The notes under the pieces are model-generated. The model was given only the letters and a program-made list of their open reading frames with translations, had not been told where the DNA came from and did not search any database. Below are positions 1 to 5,606 of a stretch of 19,317 nt of DNA, in pieces (position 1 is the first letter of the stretch; each line of letters opens with the position of its first letter). Position numbers and translations under genes: made by a program. The stretch lies in the NCBI GenBank assembly GCA_002428215.1, contig DIUI01000003.1, positions 1-19,317 of the forward strand, in the 5' to 3' direction. This stretch comes from Prolixibacteraceae bacterium UBA6162 (GTDB lineage Bacteria; Bacteroidota; Bacteroidia; Bacteroidales; Prolixibacteraceae).

Positions 1-146
1 GCGAGGGCAATATCCTCTTCGTTCTGGTCAATGAGAACCTCCCTGAAGGCATTCATTATCGACTGAAAATCGAGGTGTATTTTTTTTAACACCTGCTCTG
101 AAATACCTTCCTTTTTCATTTGACGGTTATATTCTTTAATGCTCAC
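1..146 (-). CDS. N-terminal fragment of an unidentified cytoplasmic protein, possibly phosphoenolpyruvate carboxylase
   Basis: A reading frame enters from the left edge and is open for about 48 codons on the minus strand. It begins at a GTG (complement of 144-146) or, shorter, at an ATG (complement of 117-119); an in-frame TAG lies about 30 nt before the GTG, so the true start is within the window. The visible protein reads VSIKEYNRQMKKEG and then a helix with the pattern DFQSIMNAFREVL..NEEDIA. That spacing loosely recalls the first helix of long PEP carboxylases (D-L-x-x-L-x-x-x-F-x-x-V-L then acidic residues and IA/LA), but this is pattern memory and not proof. It lies 33 nt after the sbtA stop in the same orientation and is probably co-transcribed. 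PEP carboxylase consumes bicarbonate, which would suit this position. The catalytic part is outside the window, so the identity stays open. Confidence 0.4.
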   Translation of the reverse strand, partial: MSIKEYNRQMKKEGISEQVLKKIHLDFQSIMNAFREVLIDQNEEDIAL

Positions 147-179
147 TTTGCCAAAATCATTGTCATTACAAAACTAATT

Positions 180-1154
180 TTATGTATCGAAATAATTCAC
201 GATCATAAAATATATGGGCATACCAATTGTAATATTGAACGGAAAGGTTACACCCAGCGCCATGGGCAAATATAGCCCGGGATCGGCTTTGGGAGCTGCA
301 TGCTTCATAGCTGCCGGAACAGCAATATAGGAGGCACTGGCAGCAAGTATGGCAAACATAAAACGGTTACCGGGGCTAAAAATAAAAAAGTGGCTAAAGT
401 AGGCCGCCAGACTACCGTTGATTGCCGGAATTAGTATTGCGAAAAGGGTAACAAACCATCCATATTTTATAAATGCGGAGAATCTTCGGGCGGTAACCAT
501 TCCCATTTCCAAAAGAAAAATAGCCAGGAAACCTTTAAATATATCCGTAGTAAACGGCTTGATGCCTTCTGCCTGTTTAGCATCGGCAACTATGCCAATG
601 ATTAAACTACCAATTATCATCAGTACACTCCCATTGGTAAAGGAGTGGTGAATAGCAGATTTGATGTTTACTTTGTCTTTTGCTCTTTTATCCTGGTTGA
701 ATAGTTTCATTAAGATCAGACCTACTATAATGGCCGGTGATTCCATTAATGCCATTACTGCCACCATGTGTCCTCCGGAATCAACATTCTGCATTTCTAA
801 AAATGAATCGGCTGCCACAAAGGTAACTGCACTTACCGAGCCATAGGCGGCTGCCACTGCAGCGGCATCGCTTATGCTTAATCTGCGCTTTAGTATAAAA
901 AATGTATACACCGGAATCAGCGACGCCAGTGCAAGTCCAAAGAGGATTGAATAAACGATTTCACTGGTAAAACCATTGTGCGTCAACTCCTGTCCGCCCT
1001 TAAACCCAATAGCAAAGAGGAGGTAAAGCGAAATAAACTTGGTACTGTTGGCAGGAATCTCCAAGTCGCTTTTTAAGTAGGCGGCAATTAGACCCAAAAC
1101 AAAAAAGAGAAGTACCGGATTGGTTATGTTGCTAAATAATATTTGAAACTCCAT
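180..1154 (-). CDS. sbtA: Sodium-dependent bicarbonate transporter, SbtA family
   Basis: This 324-residue, very hydrophobic protein matches the Sbt_1 (SbtA, formerly DUF897) family. The N-terminus runs NPVLLFFVLGLIAAYLKSDL, followed by IPANSTKFISLYLLFAIGFKGG, which is the typical family opening. About ten membrane segments are visible as two halves separated by a charged loop near residues 153-165 (NQDKRAKDKVNIK). Characterised cyanobacterial SbtA is a high-affinity Na+/HCO3- symporter of the inner membrane; length and topology agree here. The gene starts 10 nt after the preceding CA-like gene and precedes the fragment at the left edge, so all three look like one operon. No SbtB (the PII-like partner of cyanobacterial SbtA) is adjacent; the only PII-like gene of the window is 16 kb away in an efflux operon. 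In a heterotrophic Bacteroidota the likely role is bicarbonate supply for anaplerotic carboxylation (inference). Confidence 0.88.
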   Translation of the reverse strand: MEFQILFSNITNPVLLFFVLGLIAAYLKSDLEIPANSTKFISLYLLFAIGFKGGQELTHNGFTSEIVYSILFGLALASLIPVYTFFILKRRLSISDAAAVAAAYGSVSAVTFVAADSFLEMQNVDSGGHMVAVMALMESPAIIVGLILMKLFNQDKRAKDKVNIKSAIHHSFTNGSVLMIIGSLIIGIVADAKQAEGIKPFTTDIFKGFLAIFLLEMGMVTARRFSAFIKYGWFVTLFAILIPAINGSLAAYFSHFFIFSPGNRFMFAILAASASYIAVPAAMKHAAPKADPGLYLPMALGVTFPFNITIGMPIYFMIVNYFDT

Positions 1155-1164
1155 TGGTGGACGG

Positions 1165-1617
1165 TTATTTGATTTTTATGATTTTATTCTGGTTTTTGTA
1201 AGTCAGCAGGGCATGTAGTTGAATTGCTGCAGAATTAACTGCAATACCGTTTAAAAATATCTTTTCCAGACGGGCAGCCTCCTGTGTTGCTATCTTATGT
1301 GTAAGAGAGCAGATCGTATCCTCAGCCGATTTCAATTTTTGGATATCTGCTTCACACCTCAGTCCTGAGTGATTTTTGTTATGAAGCACATTATGGGTAA
1401 AATTGCAGGATGTTTCTGCCACCAGAAAAATTCGGGTGATGTTTTCCCTTGCAATAAAATCTCTTATTACCTGCACCTCTTCAACACCAAAATGAAAAAT
1501 GGCAGCCGGAGCGGTCAGGAACAGCGCTTCTCCGTAATACTTTCTGATAAAATGCTCCATTTGACAGAACGGACAAATCAGAAAAAGTTGATTGTTACGG
1601 CAATTTTCGATGCCCAT
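1165..1617 (-). CDS. Small carbonic-anhydrase-like (degenerate beta-CA fold?) protein of the sbtA operon
   Basis: This is a 150-residue soluble protein, first gene of the sbtA operon, ending 10 nt before sbtA. I do not recognise a named family. Its first 80 residues follow the order of a beta-carbonic anhydrase core: a hydrophobic strand ending in Cys (LFLIC, Cys15), a strand corresponding to the 'GDLFVVRNAGN' segment (GEALFLTAPAAIF), a helix (EVQVIRDFIARENI), and a strand plus turn ITRIFLVAETSCN that sits where beta-CAs have IVVLGHTDCG. The zinc-site residues would be only partly kept: Cys15 and Cys71 could match the two cysteine ligands, but the His ligand is Glu68, and the Asp-Arg pair after the first Cys is absent (Pro-Phe-Cys instead). 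Catalysis is therefore doubtful; a binding or regulatory role is possible. ATG at 1617 is the first start after an in-frame TAA; Met20 is an alternative. The CA relationship is inference; the operon position is clear. Confidence 0.6.
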   Translation of the reverse strand: MGIENCRNNQLFLICPFCQMEHFIRKYYGEALFLTAPAAIFHFGVEEVQVIRDFIARENITRIFLVAETSCNFTHNVLHNKNHSGLRCEADIQKLKSAEDTICSLTHKIATQEAARLEKIFLNGIAVNSAAIQLHALLTYKNQNKIIKIK

Positions 1618-1680
1618 GTTTTCGGCGCTTTTTATGACTCTTTAAAATTATTGTCACCCTGACATTTGATATCGGCGGGG

Positions 1681-1688
1681 CAAAATTT
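1681..1688 (-). promoter_or_regulatory. Weak candidate -7 element for the CA-like/sbtA operon
   Basis: On the minus strand the sequence AAATTTTG differs from the Bacteroidota -7 consensus TAnnTTTG at one position. It would place the transcript start about 55-60 nt before the first gene of the sbtA operon. I see no convincing -33 TTG, so this is only a candidate. Confidence 0.2.
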
Positions 1689-1730
1689 CTGTTTACCCAT
1701 GCTCTCGTTTTTCCGGCAGCAAGATTACAG

Positions 1731-1747
1731 AACTTATTTCATAAGTT
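1731..1747. promoter_or_regulatory. 17-bp perfect palindrome, candidate LysR operator
   Basis: AACTTAT and ATAAGTT are perfect inverted repeats around the centre TTC. The palindrome contains the TTA-N7-TAA type geometry known for CbbR/CmpR-like LysR operators. It ends 6 nt before the -7 element of the divergent lysR gene, so a bound regulator would cover the -33 region. This position fits autorepression and control of the divergent sbtA operon. The binding protein is inferred from location. Confidence 0.5.
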
Positions 1748-1753
1748 TTTATT

Positions 1754-1761
1754 TAACTTTG
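1754..1761 (+). promoter_or_regulatory. -7 promoter element of the lysR gene
   Basis: TAACTTTG matches the Bacteroidota -7 consensus TAnnTTTG exactly and lies 24 nt before the lysR ATG, predicting a short leader. No TTG is found 19-23 nt upstream; that interval is occupied by the palindrome, suggesting an activator- or repressor-shaped promoter. Confidence 0.55.
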
Positions 1762-1785
1762 CAATATTCGTCATAAAAAAATATT

Positions 1786-2709
1786 ATGAACTTTACACTA
1801 AATCAGCTTCGGGTTTTTTTGAAAGTGACACAAACAAAGAGTATTACAAAAGCTGCCGGGGAGATGCATCTTACCCAACCTGCGGCTTCCATTCAGCTCA
1901 AAAATTTCCAGAGCCAGTTTGATATTCCGCTGATTGAAGTCATTAATAAGCGAATTTTTGTTACTGATTTTGGTAAAGAGATTGCCGAAGCTGCCCATAA
2001 GATACTGGAGGAGGTGCATGCCATAAACTTCAAGTCGAATGCCTATAAGGGTCAAATTATCGGTAAACTGAAAATTTCGGTGGTTTCTACCGGGAAGTAT
2101 GTTGCTCCCTATTTTATTGCAGGTTTTATTAAGCAACATCCAGGCGTTGAGTTACTAATGGATGTTACGAACAAGGCACAGGTGATCAACAGCCTCGAAA
2201 GAAATGAGGTTGACTTTTCGCTGGTAAGTGTATTGCCTGTCAATATGGGCATCGACAAAGTGGAACTAATGCAGAATAAACTATTTGTAGTTGGAAATTA
2301 CGATGAAAAATTTGCCGGTATTGAACATGGCAAGAAGATCTTAAAGGATATGCCTCTTATTTATCGCGAAGAGGGCTCCGGAACCAGGCATGTGATGGAG
2401 GAATTTATTGGAAAAAACCGACTGCCGGTAAAAAAGAAAATGGAATTGACCAGCAACGAAGCGGTAAAGCAAGCGTTAATTGCGGGTTTGGGTTTCTCGA
2501 TTATGCCACTCATCGGAATAAAAAATGAGCTGGAGAATCATCAGCTGCAGATCGTAAAAGTAAAAGGGTTTCCTATCAGGTCAACCTGGAATTTGATATG
2601 GTTAAAGGAGAAAAAGCATTCGCCGGTGGCTCAAGCCTATCTCGATTACCTGAAAATGGAGAAACAGAATATTATAATGGAGAAGTTTGAATGGTTCGAT
2701 AAATATTGA
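1786..2709 (+). CDS. LysR-family transcriptional regulator (CbbR/CmpR-like by context)
   Basis: A 307-residue protein of standard LysR length. Residues 1-60 form the winged helix-turn-helix: LNQLRVFLKVTQTKSITKAA followed by LTQPAASIQLKNF, the conserved recognition-helix pattern. Residues about 90-300 form the periplasmic-binding-like effector domain (GKLKISVVSTGKYVAPYFIAGF, then NEVDFSLVSV, then VKQALIAGLGFSIMPL), where the co-inducer should bind. The family acts as tetrameric activators or repressors, usually on a divergent neighbour. Here the divergent neighbour is the CA-like/sbtA operon, and LysR proteins of the CbbR/CmpR/NdhR group control carbon fixation and bicarbonate uptake elsewhere, so regulation of inorganic carbon uptake is a reasonable inference. 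The gene is convergent with purE, 56 nt away, with no obvious terminator hairpin between. Confidence 0.9.
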   Translation: MNFTLNQLRVFLKVTQTKSITKAAGEMHLTQPAASIQLKNFQSQFDIPLIEVINKRIFVTDFGKEIAEAAHKILEEVHAINFKSNAYKGQIIGKLKISVVSTGKYVAPYFIAGFIKQHPGVELLMDVTNKAQVINSLERNEVDFSLVSVLPVNMGIDKVELMQNKLFVVGNYDEKFAGIEHGKKILKDMPLIYREEGSGTRHVMEEFIGKNRLPVKKKMELTSNEAVKQALIAGLGFSIMPLIGIKNELENHQLQIVKVKGFPIRSTWNLIWLKEKKHSPVAQAYLDYLKMEKQNIIMEKFEWFDKY

Positions 2710-2765
2710 GCGGAATCATACGCCTCTCTTACAAAAGATAGTGACTGAGCGGCCAAAATGATTTG

Positions 2766-3257
2766 CTAGGGATTCAGCTTTCCGGAATCTTCCATCACCT
2801 TCTCTTTTAGTTCCTGTTTGTAATGTATGATTTTTTGCAGCAGTGCGTTGTCCTGCGCCGCCACAATTTGCGCTGCGAGAATTCCGGCATTTTTTGCTCC
2901 GTTAAGGGCAACGGTCGCAACCGGCACACCACCCGGCATTTGCAGTATGGATAGAATGGAATCCCATCCGTCAATTGAATTGCTCGATTTTATGGGTACG
3001 CCAATAACGGGTAACGGGGAGATAGCAGCCACCATTCCGGGTAGATGTGCTGCACCACCTGCTCCTGCAATGATGGCTAAAATACCCCGCTTGTGCGCAT
3101 TAGAGGCAAATTCATACAGTTTTTCAGGGGTTCTGTGGGCCGAAACAATATCTATCTCGTATCCTATGTCAAATATCTCCAGCATTTCAGCTGCAAGTTT
3201 CATGATACTCAAATCAGAATTTGAGCCCATTACAATGCTTACTATCTTTCTTTCCAT
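2766..3257 (-). CDS. purE: N5-carboxyaminoimidazole ribonucleotide mutase (PurE, class I)
   Basis: This 163-residue protein carries all hallmarks of class I PurE: VSIVMGSNSDLSIM near the N-terminus (nucleotide/phosphate-binding Ser and Asp), IVSAHRTPEKL with the catalytic His, and the glycine-rich AGAGGAAHLPGMVAA followed by PVIGVPIKS. It moves the carboxyl group of N5-CAIR to give CAIR in the sixth step of de novo purine synthesis, in the cytoplasm, normally as an octamer. The presence of PurK immediately upstream supports class I (N5-CAIR mutase) rather than class II (AIR carboxylase). Its ATG lies inside the end of purK with a 16-nt overlap, indicating translational coupling. Length is normal and nothing is missing. 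Confidence 0.96.
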   Translation of the reverse strand: MERKIVSIVMGSNSDLSIMKLAAEMLEIFDIGYEIDIVSAHRTPEKLYEFASNAHKRGILAIIAGAGGAAHLPGMVAAISPLPVIGVPIKSSNSIDGWDSILSILQMPGGVPVATVALNGAKNAGILAAQIVAAQDNALLQKIIHYKQELKEKVMEDSGKLNP

Positions 3258-4408
3258 GATTTTACCTTAATTAACTGTTTCACTTTTTCTGCCTTTTTTA
3301 AGGCACAATCTAATGAGGACGACAAGATGGTAACATGACCCATTTTGCGGTAGGGCTTGGTTGTTTTTTTTCCATACAAGTGAATTTTTACGCCTTCAAT
3401 GGCCATGCTCTCTGTTAATCCTTCATAGATTACCGGACCTTCGTGACCTTCGGCACCCAGAATATTAATCATTACCGAAGGTAGTTTAATCATTGTACTA
3501 CCCAACGGCAGGTTTAATATGGCTCTTAAATGCTGTTCAAACTGCGATGTAATAATGCTTTCAATGGTATGGTGTCCACTGTTGTGCGGACGGGGAGCCA
3601 TCTCATTTACAATAACATCCCCCCGGGTATCAATGAAAAATTCCACTGCCAGTAATCCTTCCATTTTCAGCAATTCAATTATTTTACCGGCCATATCTTT
3701 GGCCTTTTCCGATTGCTCAAGAGATAGGGAAGATGGACAGATTAATTTATCCACCAGATTGACCCTGTCGTCAAAAATCATCTCCACAACAGGATAGCAA
3801 CTGATTTCACCATTTTTATTCCGCGCTGCAATGACGGAAATCTCTTTCGCTATCTCAACTTTTTCCTCAATTACCGATGCGCCTTCCAAAAGTTTAAAGA
3901 GATTGTTTTTATCACTTATTATGGCAACACCACGTCCGTCGTATCCTCCTTTTCTGAGCTTTTGAACAAAGGGAAATTTTACTGTCCCGTCTTCGACAGC
4001 CTTCAAAATTGCTTCGGTAGTTTCAAAGAGTTTATAGGGTGAAGTCGGAATGCCAATCTTTTCGTAAAACTCCTTTTGCAGGCCTTTGTCCTGAATGATC
4101 TCCAAGATTTCGGGATCAGGTTTTATTAGATGCCCTTCGGATTTTAATTTTTTAAGTGCATCAATATTGACATTTTCAATTTCAAAGGTCAGGACATCGG
4201 TGAGTTTCCCGAATTGATAAACTGAGTCAAAATCTTGAAGACTGCCTTTTATATAGTGTGAGACGATGTTTGCGGCCGGACAATCTTTTTCATTATCCAA
4301 CACATAGGTAATTATATCCCACTTACTGGCCTCCTGTACAAGCATTTTACCAAGTTGTCCGCCTGCAATGATTCCAAGTTTCAAATTGGATGTAACTAAT
4401 CTTTCCAT
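3242..4408 (-). CDS. purK: 5-(carboxyamino)imidazole ribonucleotide synthase (PurK)
   Basis: PurK uses ATP and bicarbonate to carboxylate AIR to N5-CAIR, the substrate of PurE. The 388-residue protein starts LKLGIIAGGQLGKMLVQEA, the PurK pre-ATP-grasp nucleotide fold. The ATP-grasp domain follows (PFVQKLRKGGYDGRGVAII, then VIEEKVEIAKEISVIAAR), with the metal/substrate segment VNEMAPRPHNSGHHTIE and the C-terminal domain (GHVTIL). I chose the ATG at 4408 because homologues begin only a few residues before GIIAGGQLG; the frame is open to an ATG at 4510, but those 34 extra residues resemble no known PurK segment. It overlaps purE by 16 nt, forming a two-gene operon. Confidence 0.95.
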   Translation of the reverse strand: MERLVTSNLKLGIIAGGQLGKMLVQEASKWDIITYVLDNEKDCPAANIVSHYIKGSLQDFDSVYQFGKLTDVLTFEIENVNIDALKKLKSEGHLIKPDPEILEIIQDKGLQKEFYEKIGIPTSPYKLFETTEAILKAVEDGTVKFPFVQKLRKGGYDGRGVAIISDKNNLFKLLEGASVIEEKVEIAKEISVIAARNKNGEISCYPVVEMIFDDRVNLVDKLICPSSLSLEQSEKAKDMAGKIIELLKMEGLLAVEFFIDTRGDVIVNEMAPRPHNSGHHTIESIITSQFEQHLRAILNLPLGSTMIKLPSVMINILGAEGHEGPVIYEGLTESMAIEGVKIHLYGKKTTKPYRKMGHVTILSSSLDCALKKAEKVKQLIKVKSWKER

Positions 4409-4520
4409 CTCTCTGATTATATATGGGGCAATCTCTGAACTCTTTCCGCTAAAGCTGCTGGCAAGCCTCGTTGATTTGATATTCAACTTTGGACTTTTGT
4501 AATCAGCCAACGGAATCTGA

Positions 4521-4552
4521 CAAAGTAAATTCTAATTCGCTGCAAATGTCAA
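4521..4552 (-). promoter_or_regulatory. Candidate purK-purE promoter
   Basis: On the minus strand TTACTTTG (complement of 4521-4528) matches TAnnTTTG at seven of eight positions, and a TTG (complement of 4550-4552) lies 21 nt upstream, within the usual spacing of Bacteroidota promoters. It predicts a leader of about 105 nt before the chosen purK start. Confidence 0.35.
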
Positions 4553-4751
4553 ATAAAAGTGGCGGTATTTTATAATCTTGAAAATAATTTACGATTTGCA
4601 CTGCTATGCCCTGATCTGCCGCCCGGTTGACTGCTGCCTCGAACAAGCAAACGGAAATTGCAGATTTGATCAGGTGTATTTTGTCAACGGATGTGATTTT
4701 ATTTGGATGCTGCACTGCCTGTCGGTGATCAAAACATTTGTTGGCCCTCTG

Positions 4752-4775
4752 TTGTTTAATACATTGATTAAACAA
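4752..4775. repeat. 24-bp perfect inverted repeat in front of the SOUL gene
   Basis: TTGTTTAAT and ATTAAACAA are exact 9-nt inverted repeats separated by ACATTG. The repeat ends 8 nt before the ATG at 4784. It could be a protein-binding operator, or an RNA hairpin in the leader that affects ribosome access; no T-run follows, so it is not a terminator. Confidence 0.6.
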
Positions 4776-4783
4776 TACTTAAA

Positions 4784-5368
4784 ATGATCAAGGTAATGGT
4801 TATTCTGATGATGGGGCTCTTTAGCTCCGACCGCCAAACGGAGGTACAACGCTACGAGGTTTTGAAGACCGATGGGGTTTTCGAAATACGATACTATCCT
4901 CCTGCAGTCTTGGCGAGTGTTAAAATGGGCGGCGGATACGACGATACCCGTAACCAGGGTTTTGGAACGCTGGCAGGCTATATTTTCGGCGGAAATGAGG
5001 AGAATATGAAAATCAGCATGACGGCACCGGTGCGCATGTCGGAAATCGATAATATCATGAGTTTTGTAATGCCTTCGCAATATTCGCTCGATGCGCTCCC
5101 AAAGCCTGATAACCGGAACGTTCAATTACATACTTCCGAACCCTCGGTGGTTGCTGCTGTCCGTTTTAGTGGGTGGGCCAGTGAACGAAAAATTGGTGAA
5201 ATGAAAGAACGTCTTTCTGAATGGTTAGGGAAGTCAGGGTACCACCATAACAAGAAATTTGAGTATCTGGGTTATAATCCTCCATATCAGATGGTTAATC
5301 GCCGTAATGAGGTGGTTGTGCCGTTGATTGATTATCCGGGTTATTCTGAGAATCGCTCCGGAAAATAG
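4784..5368 (+). CDS. SOUL family haem-binding protein
   Basis: The 194-residue protein matches the SOUL/HBP family: VQRYEVLKTDGVFEIRYYPP (the family's opening strand, Y-E-V-x-x-x-x-x-F-E-I-R-x-Y), GFGTLAGYIFGGNE, the signature ISMTAPV, SFVMPSQYSLDALPKPDN, and the C-terminal YNPPYQ...NEVVVPL. Members bind haem or other tetrapyrroles; in bacteria their physiological role is mostly unknown. Residues 1-14 (MIKVMVILMMGLFS) are hydrophobic and could be a short signal or anchor sequence, but there is no clear cleavage site or lipobox. The gene seems to stand alone: 238 nt follow before the next start, and purK upstream is divergent. Regulation may involve the inverted repeat just before the start. 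Confidence 0.9.
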   Translation: MIKVMVILMMGLFSSDRQTEVQRYEVLKTDGVFEIRYYPPAVLASVKMGGGYDDTRNQGFGTLAGYIFGGNEENMKISMTAPVRMSEIDNIMSFVMPSQYSLDALPKPDNRNVQLHTSEPSVVAAVRFSGWASERKIGEMKERLSEWLGKSGYHHNKKFEYLGYNPPYQMVNRRNEVVVPLIDYPGYSENRSGK

Positions 5369-5491
5369 CGTATCTACTCTGCTTTTTGAGCATAAGCCAC
5401 CAATATTCCCCAAAGTCTTTTTGAGATTAAGTCGTGCCTTTGGAAATCTTGGTTCAATTGCATTTGTTTTTGCATGAGAGTTTTTGCCACC

Positions 5492-5534
5492 ATATCGCAA
5501 TGATCCCCAGATTCTCTATGTGATTAAGCGATAT
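5492..5534. repeat. Spaced inverted repeat upstream of the DUF438 gene
   Basis: ATATCGC (5492-5498) and GCGATAT (5528-5534) are exact inverted copies 29 nt apart, ending 14 nt before the -33 TTG of the next promoter. They may be paired operator half-sites; a chance match cannot be excluded at 7 nt. Confidence 0.3.
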
Positions 5535-5548
5535 TGCAGAAGAGGGGT

Positions 5549-5582
5549 TTGAAAATAAATATCCGGTCATTTGTTACCTTTG
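5549..5582 (+). promoter_or_regulatory. Promoter of the DUF438-hemerythrin gene
   Basis: TTG at 5549-5551 and TACCTTTG at 5575-5582 match the Bacteroidota -33/-7 pattern TTG-N(17-23)-TAnnTTTG with 23-nt spacing. Transcription would begin near 5588, which rules out the upstream in-frame TTG at 5571 as start codon and supports the ATG at 5607. Confidence 0.65.
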
Positions 5583-5606
5583 TGCTTTGTTGATTGGTGT
5601 ACCAAT

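Larger units (their letters stand above)
4409..4783. other. Intergenic region between divergent purK and the SOUL gene
   Basis: These 375 nt carry no convincing gene. The frames that are open here (about 70-90 codons on either strand) are rich in Cys, His and Ile, overlap one another and resemble nothing known. The segment should hold the promoters of purK (leftward) and of the SOUL gene (rightward), including a weak purK -7 candidate near 4521-4528 and a 24-bp inverted repeat at 4752-4775. I saw no recognisable purine riboswitch core. Confidence 0.5.

Noticed and set aside
4409..4510. 34-residue N-terminal extension of PurK
   Set aside because: The frame is open to an ATG at 4510, but the PurK core begins right after the ATG at 4408 and the extension is Ser/Lys-rich without resemblance to known PurK sequences.
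4409..4520. Purine riboswitch in the purK leader
   Set aside because: I could not find the three-stem arrangement or the conserved loop sequences; a covariance-model search would settle it.
4503..4787. Open frames of 69-90 codons on both strands in the purK/SOUL gap
   Set aside because: They overlap each other and both flanking promoters, have unusual composition (many Cys and His) and match no family I recognise.
5374..5475. 33-codon minus-strand frame (MQKQMQLNQDF...) after the SOUL gene
   Set aside because: Its sequence looks protein-like, but it is short, has no visible promoter and no known relative; chance is the simpler explanation, though a gene remnant is possible.
5571..5606. Upstream TTG start adding 12 residues to the DUF438 protein
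   Set aside because: The exact -7 element TACCTTTG lies inside that extension, so the codon would not be transcribed.
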